Positions 60,369 through 64,000 of a stretch of 64,000 nucleotides of DNA are shown piece by piece (position 1 is the stretch's first letter; every line of letters begins with the position of its first letter). Both the position numbers and the translations under genes were made by a program. This DNA comes from Chryseosolibacter histidinae. GTDB taxonomy: Bacteria; Bacteroidota; Bacteroidia; Cytophagales; Cyclobacteriaceae. The notes beneath the pieces were generated by a model, which was not told the DNA's origin, searched no databases, and worked only from the letters and a program-made list of their open reading frames with translations. The DNA is taken from NCBI RefSeq assembly GCF_018598225.1, contig NZ_JAHESF010000006.1, positions 62,001 to 126,000 on the forward strand, written 5' to 3'.

Positions 60369-63300
60369 CTATTTGTTATCGAGCTTTGCGCTGCCGAAGA
60401 AGAACAGGTTCTTGTCTCCGGCCTGCGCATTCCTGAATACGATGTAAAGGTCGTGCATGCCTTCTGAACCGTCAAGCTTTGTAGCCACGGAAGACATTCC
60501 CGGTTTGCTGAACTTCACTTTGCCCAGCAGCTTACCGTCAGGCTGGTCGAGCCTTACTTCGGCTTCTCCACCCACCGTCTGGTCTTCCATAATGAACGCC
60601 GAAATGGTAGCGCTCTTCACACCTGTGAGGTCAATGCCCTTGTACGCTGCCCACGATCCGTTCTTCACGTTCTCCAGGCCTGTAGTGCCCTGGTATCGCA
60701 GTACCCTTGCAATGTGTAATGCACTGGCCTCCTCGGGCTTCAGCGCAGGACTGCGGAGAATGGCTGCGGCCGATGCAGGGATCGATGGCAGGTTGTTCGA
60801 ACCTTTGTCGTAATACGTAGCGGTGAGCAGGTACGCGCCGTCGGTTTCTTTACCGGGTGTTACTGTTCCGGCAAGCGGCAGCGACTTGGCGCTCTTCTCC
60901 TGGCCCAGCGACATGATGTACTGTACCATTTTACGCGCCTCGTCAACGCTGATCTGCGGGTGTGCCGCCATCTCTGTGGTGCCCCATACACCGGCACCTC
61001 CCTTGATGATCTTCGCGGCAAGCTGGTCTACCGCTCCCTCCTGCTTGTCATATTTTTTGGCTATTTCCTTATAAGCGGGACCTGCCGAGCGCTGGTCAAT
61101 GAGGTGACACGATTTACAATCGCTTCCGTCAATGAGACCTTTGCCAGGAAGCTCCGGTGAAGGAGCCTTCTGATGACCCTGCGCAATGCCGGTCATATCA
61201 TATCCCTTCAGGTAATCGAAGCTGACCTTCACGTCACTGGCAGTGATCTTTCCGTCGCCGGTACTGCCATCTTCCTTGTCGGCGGCTTCCACGGTATATT
61301 TCACCGGAGCGCCCGGGAAGAAGAATGTTTTATTGCCACTGATGAACTGTGCCTTCACCGCAGGCTGCTCGTTGCCGGCAATGATCTGCAGCTGGGCCGA
61401 AGCAGTTGCACCATGCTTGTCAGTAACTTTCAGCTCGGGCTTATAAACACCCGGTTTATCGAACGTGACGGAGAAATTCCCATCGGCAGAGGTTTGTGTC
61501 TTACCGTCAACAAGCAGTTCATACTTCAGCTCGTCTCCGTCGGGGTCTTTCGTTCCCGCAGACTTGAAGGCTACCGTCAACGGTAATGCGCCATTGAACT
61601 TGTCAGCCGAGAGCGCTACAACGGGGGGCCTGTTGCCTCCGTTATAATCGATGCGCACAAGCCGGGCATCCAGGTTCTGGGCAAACCATTTGGTTCCATA
61701 CTCGATCATGTACAGCTTACCATCGGGACCGAAAGCCATATCGATGATGTTGTTGAACTTCACATCCTCCATAAAGGGCTCGATGTCTTTGATGGCGCCT
61801 TCCTTGTCGAGAGTCAGCACAAACATCCAGTTGCGCATCCAGTCATAGATGATCAGCTTGCCATCGAAGTAGTCGGGGAACGCCCCCTCTTTGCCTTTGT
61901 AGTTCTCGCTGTAATAAACCGGTCCAGCCATGGCGTTGCGGCCACCCTGTTTCACCATCGGGAAATCCTCAGACTTGGCGTACGGATACCAGATAAAGGC
62001 CGGCGACACTGCGGGAAGCTCACGTTTGCCGGTGTTGTTAGGCGATTCGTTGATGGGCTTTTCAGGATCCCAGAGAGGCCCTACCTTCTGCGCCGCAAAA
62101 TCGTATTTCGCATAAGGATAGTTATTGCCTACAAAGTACGGCCAGCCGAAGAAGCCCGCTTTTTTAGCCTGGTTCAGCTCGTCATATCCCCTGGGGCCAC
62201 GCAATGAGTCGTTTTCACCGGCATCAGGTCCCACTTCACCCCAGTACAGAAACCCTGTTTTCTGATCGATGGAGATCCTGTATGGATTACGGCATCCCAT
62301 CACGTAGATCTCGGGCCTGGTCTTGGCTTCACCTTTCGGGAAGAGATTGCCTTCCGGGATGGTGTAGCTGCCATCGGGCTCAACATGAATGCGCAGGATC
62401 TTGCCACGCAGGTCGTTGGTGTTGGCGGATGATTTCTGTGCGTCGAAGGGTGAGCGGCCCGGCCTTTCATCAGAAGGACTGAAGCCATTCGATTCAAAAG
62501 GACTGGTGTTATCGCCCGTTGAAATGTAAAGGTTGTTGTCAGGTCCGAAGGCCAGCGATCCACCGGTATGGCAGCACGTCTCGCGTTGGGTGGCTACTTC
62601 CAGGATCTCTTTTTCTGACGACCTATCAACGCTGTCGTTCTTGAATACAAATCGCGACAGCACGTTGGCAGACCTTTCGGGATGAGAATAGAAGATGTAA
62701 AGGAAGTTGTTCTCACTGAACTTCGGATCGGCGGTGAGACCGATCATACCATCTTCGAACTTCGTTCCCACCTTGAATTTATTGACGAGCTTCACTTTGC
62801 CATCGGCAGGTGTGTACAACTTCACTTCACCTTTGCGCTGCAGGAATACGATCTTGCCGTCGGGCAGGATGGTCATCTCTGTAGGCTCATCGAGGTTGAA
62901 GTCGAGCACAGTTTTATTGAAGCGGTTCTCCTCGGGAACAAGTTTGGAAACGGCCTTGCTGTAGTTCGGCTTGTCGTCGCCCATGGCATACTGGATACCT
63001 TGCAGCACGTGGTCGAGGAAAAGCGAGTCTTTGTAACTTTCTTTTGTGTGGCCAAGGCCGGTGTAAAATGAACGTCCGCCTTCAAAAGCGTGGTACCAGG
63101 CAATGGGATGGTTCTCACCGTTCTCGCCACCCTGGTAGGTGCTTTCGTCGAGGTTATAGATCACGTTGATATCGGGCGAGATCTTCTTGTAGTTGTACCA
63201 CTCGTCTGTTCTCGTCCAGTTGTCGGGCAGTGTATTGGGACCGAAAGGCTTCACTTTCCGGACCGTGGCCTCCTGGATCTTGGGGTGGCTTTTAAAGTAC

Positions 63301-63677
63301 GCGCCCACCAGCTTGCCGTACCAGGGCCACTCGTATTCGGTATCCGCGGCAGCGTGAATGCCTACATATCCCCCGCCGGCTTCAATAAACCTTTTGAAGG
63401 CTGCCTGCTGAACCGGGTCGAGCACGTTTTGCGTGGTGCTGAGGAAAACAACCGCGCGGTATTTCTTCAGGTTCTCTTCCGTGAACTGGCTGGCATCTTC
63501 GGTAGTGTCTGTTTCGAAGTCGTTCTTCTTTCCCAGCTCGATCAGGGCCAGCTTTCCATCTTCTATCGATTCGTGCCGGTAGCCGGCAGTTTTGGAAAAT
63601 ACCAGGATCTTTTTCTTCTCCTTGCTGCAGGAAAGAAGCAGGCAGAACAATATAACGATGGCAACGTAAGCTCTCAT
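60369..63677 (-). CDS. ThuA / PQQ-dehydrogenase-like / cytochrome c multidomain lipoprotein
   Basis: 1102 residues. Lipoprotein leader MRAYVAIVILFCLLLSCSK. Domains in order: ThuA-like glutamine-amidotransferase fold (about 24-240, KKILVFSKTAGYRHESIEDG), six-blade soluble glucose dehydrogenase / PQQ-type propeller (about 260-690, TCCHTGGSLAFGPDNNLYISTGD), PKD domain (about 700-785), cytochrome c with C854-K-S-C857-H858 and an axial Met in GTTEMAAHP, and a C-terminal carbohydrate-binding-like domain (about 985-1100). Predicted periplasmic sugar oxidation with built-in electron transfer. Substrate and PQQ use are inferred. Confidence 0.9.
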   Translation of the reverse strand: MRAYVAIVILFCLLLSCSKEKKKILVFSKTAGYRHESIEDGKLALIELGKKNDFETDTTEDASQFTEENLKKYRAVVFLSTTQNVLDPVQQAAFKRFIEAGGGYVGIHAAADTEYEWPWYGKLVGAYFKSHPKIQEATVRKVKPFGPNTLPDNWTRTDEWYNYKKISPDINVIYNLDESTYQGGENGENHPIAWYHAFEGGRSFYTGLGHTKESYKDSLFLDHVLQGIQYAMGDDKPNYSKAVSKLVPEENRFNKTVLDFNLDEPTEMTILPDGKIVFLQRKGEVKLYTPADGKVKLVNKFKVGTKFEDGMIGLTADPKFSENNFLYIFYSHPERSANVLSRFVFKNDSVDRSSEKEILEVATQRETCCHTGGSLAFGPDNNLYISTGDNTSPFESNGFSPSDERPGRSPFDAQKSSANTNDLRGKILRIHVEPDGSYTIPEGNLFPKGEAKTRPEIYVMGCRNPYRISIDQKTGFLYWGEVGPDAGENDSLRGPRGYDELNQAKKAGFFGWPYFVGNNYPYAKYDFAAQKVGPLWDPEKPINESPNNTGKRELPAVSPAFIWYPYAKSEDFPMVKQGGRNAMAGPVYYSENYKGKEGAFPDYFDGKLIIYDWMRNWMFVLTLDKEGAIKDIEPFMEDVKFNNIIDMAFGPDGKLYMIEYGTKWFAQNLDARLVRIDYNGGNRPPVVALSADKFNGALPLTVAFKSAGTKDPDGDELKYELLVDGKTQTSADGNFSVTFDKPGVYKPELKVTDKHGATASAQLQIIAGNEQPAVKAQFISGNKTFFFPGAPVKYTVEAADKEDGSTGDGKITASDVKVSFDYLKGYDMTGIAQGHQKAPSPELPGKGLIDGSDCKSCHLIDQRSAGPAYKEIAKKYDKQEGAVDQLAAKIIKGGAGVWGTTEMAAHPQISVDEARKMVQYIMSLGQEKSAKSLPLAGTVTPGKETDGAYLLTATYYDKGSNNLPSIPASAAAILRSPALKPEEASALHIARVLRYQGTTGLENVKNGSWAAYKGIDLTGVKSATISAFIMEDQTVGGEAEVRLDQPDGKLLGKVKFSKPGMSSVATKLDGSEGMHDLYIVFRNAQAGDKNLFFFGSAKLDNK

Positions 63678-63699
63678 AGGTTTGGGTTAGTTAGGGTGA

Positions 63700-64000
63700 T
63701 TATTTCAGCACCTTGATCTTGATATTGCGGTACCACACTTTGTCGCCGTGATCTTGCAGCGCGATGTGGCCTTTGGTAGCTTTGCCGAAGTCTGGCATGG
63801 TCTTGAACTTGCTGGCGGCTACCATGGCATCCCACTCGGGCGTGTGCATGGTGAACTCCACCACCTTGGTGCCATTGAGCCAGAACTCATATTTGGCTTT
63901 GTTAGAAACGATGCGGGCCTGGTTCCACTGGCCTGCGGGTTTTACAGTTTCCTTTTTGCATTTGATGAGATCGTAGAGGTCACCTGCGCGGTGTTTTTCG
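63700..64000 (-). CDS. DUF1080 (3-keto-disaccharide hydrolase-like) protein, N-terminus outside window
   Basis: The last 100 codons of a minus-strand gene that runs off the right edge. Sequence AGQWNQARIVSNKAKYEFWLNGTKVVEF and HIALQDHGDKVWYRNIKIKVLK is typical for the concanavalin-like DUF1080 domain, reported to hydrolyse 3-keto sugars. It ends 22 nt before the ThuA/PQQ gene start and is probably in the same operon. Confidence 0.88.
   Translation of the reverse strand, partial: EKHRAGDLYDLIKCKKETVKPAGQWNQARIVSNKAKYEFWLNGTKVVEFTMHTPEWDAMVAASKFKTMPDFGKATKGHIALQDHGDKVWYRNIKIKVLK

Overview
The window looks like a chromosome segment of a Bacteroidota bacterium, most likely of the Cytophagales or a related gliding order. 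Pointers are the gliding-motility / type IX secretion (T9SS type B) C-terminal domain at 43500-45362, a short primary sigma factor without region 1.1, a BshB1-type bacillithiol deacetylase, tandem DUF349 and START-like proteins, several putative promoters of the TTTG / TAnnTTTG type, and a medium-GC, densely packed chromosome. No phage, plasmid or CRISPR array is visible. The only insertion sequence is a complete IS3-family element at 17145-18544.

Layout. (1) 1-3115, minus strand: a compact set encoding an amidase with an SH3 domain, a membrane-anchored DUF5675 protein, a five-helix membrane protein and a DUF4230 lipoprotein; a GH140-like apiosidase diverges from it. (2) 4918-20233: mostly housekeeping. 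It holds the DUF349 protein, YqgE, pdxH, bshB1, trxB, rpoD, pnp, rpsO, two tandem LptF/LptG-family permeases, the IS3 copy, a START-like protein and an AraC regulator. (3) 20327-36191: accessory region with a membrane protein + FAD monooxygenase pair, several small exported proteins of unknown function, a DUF3800 protein, a serine hydrolase, a GH127 beta-L-arabinofuranosidase whose C-terminal domain is split off by a frameshift, an exported prokaryotic YEATS (pYEATS) protein coupled to a membrane partner, DUF488, an FtsX-like permease and a second AraC regulator. (4) 36303-45362: GIY-YIG protein, tRNA-Met, tex, then upper glycolysis (pgi, pfkA, ROK sugar kinase) and a large T9SS cargo protein. 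(5) 45501-58879: an alpha-glucan cluster of two lipoprotein alpha-amylases, glgE, a TreS-maltokinase fusion, glgB and a GH57/DUF3536 protein. (6) 58948-64000: TMEM220-family protein, sugar isomerase/epimerase, a large ThuA / PQQ-dehydrogenase-like / cytochrome c lipoprotein and a truncated DUF1080 hydrolase.

How the genes fit together. The alpha-glucan cluster has the parts of the GlgE route: maltose to maltose-1-phosphate (maltokinase), polymerisation (GlgE) and branching (GlgB). The TreS half of the fusion, however, carries Pro-208 where GH13 enzymes have the catalytic Asp, so maltose may come from the two surface or periplasmic amylases rather than from trehalose.

The most unusual signal is non-coding. 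Eight intergenic elements, in at least four unrelated sequence families, share one architecture: an arm of 4-5 direct 7-nt repeats, a spacer, then a second arm carrying the reverse complement of the same 7-nt word. Six have both arms and two show only one. They sit at gene 3' ends, begin or end at stop codons, and in two cases supply the last codons of a protein.
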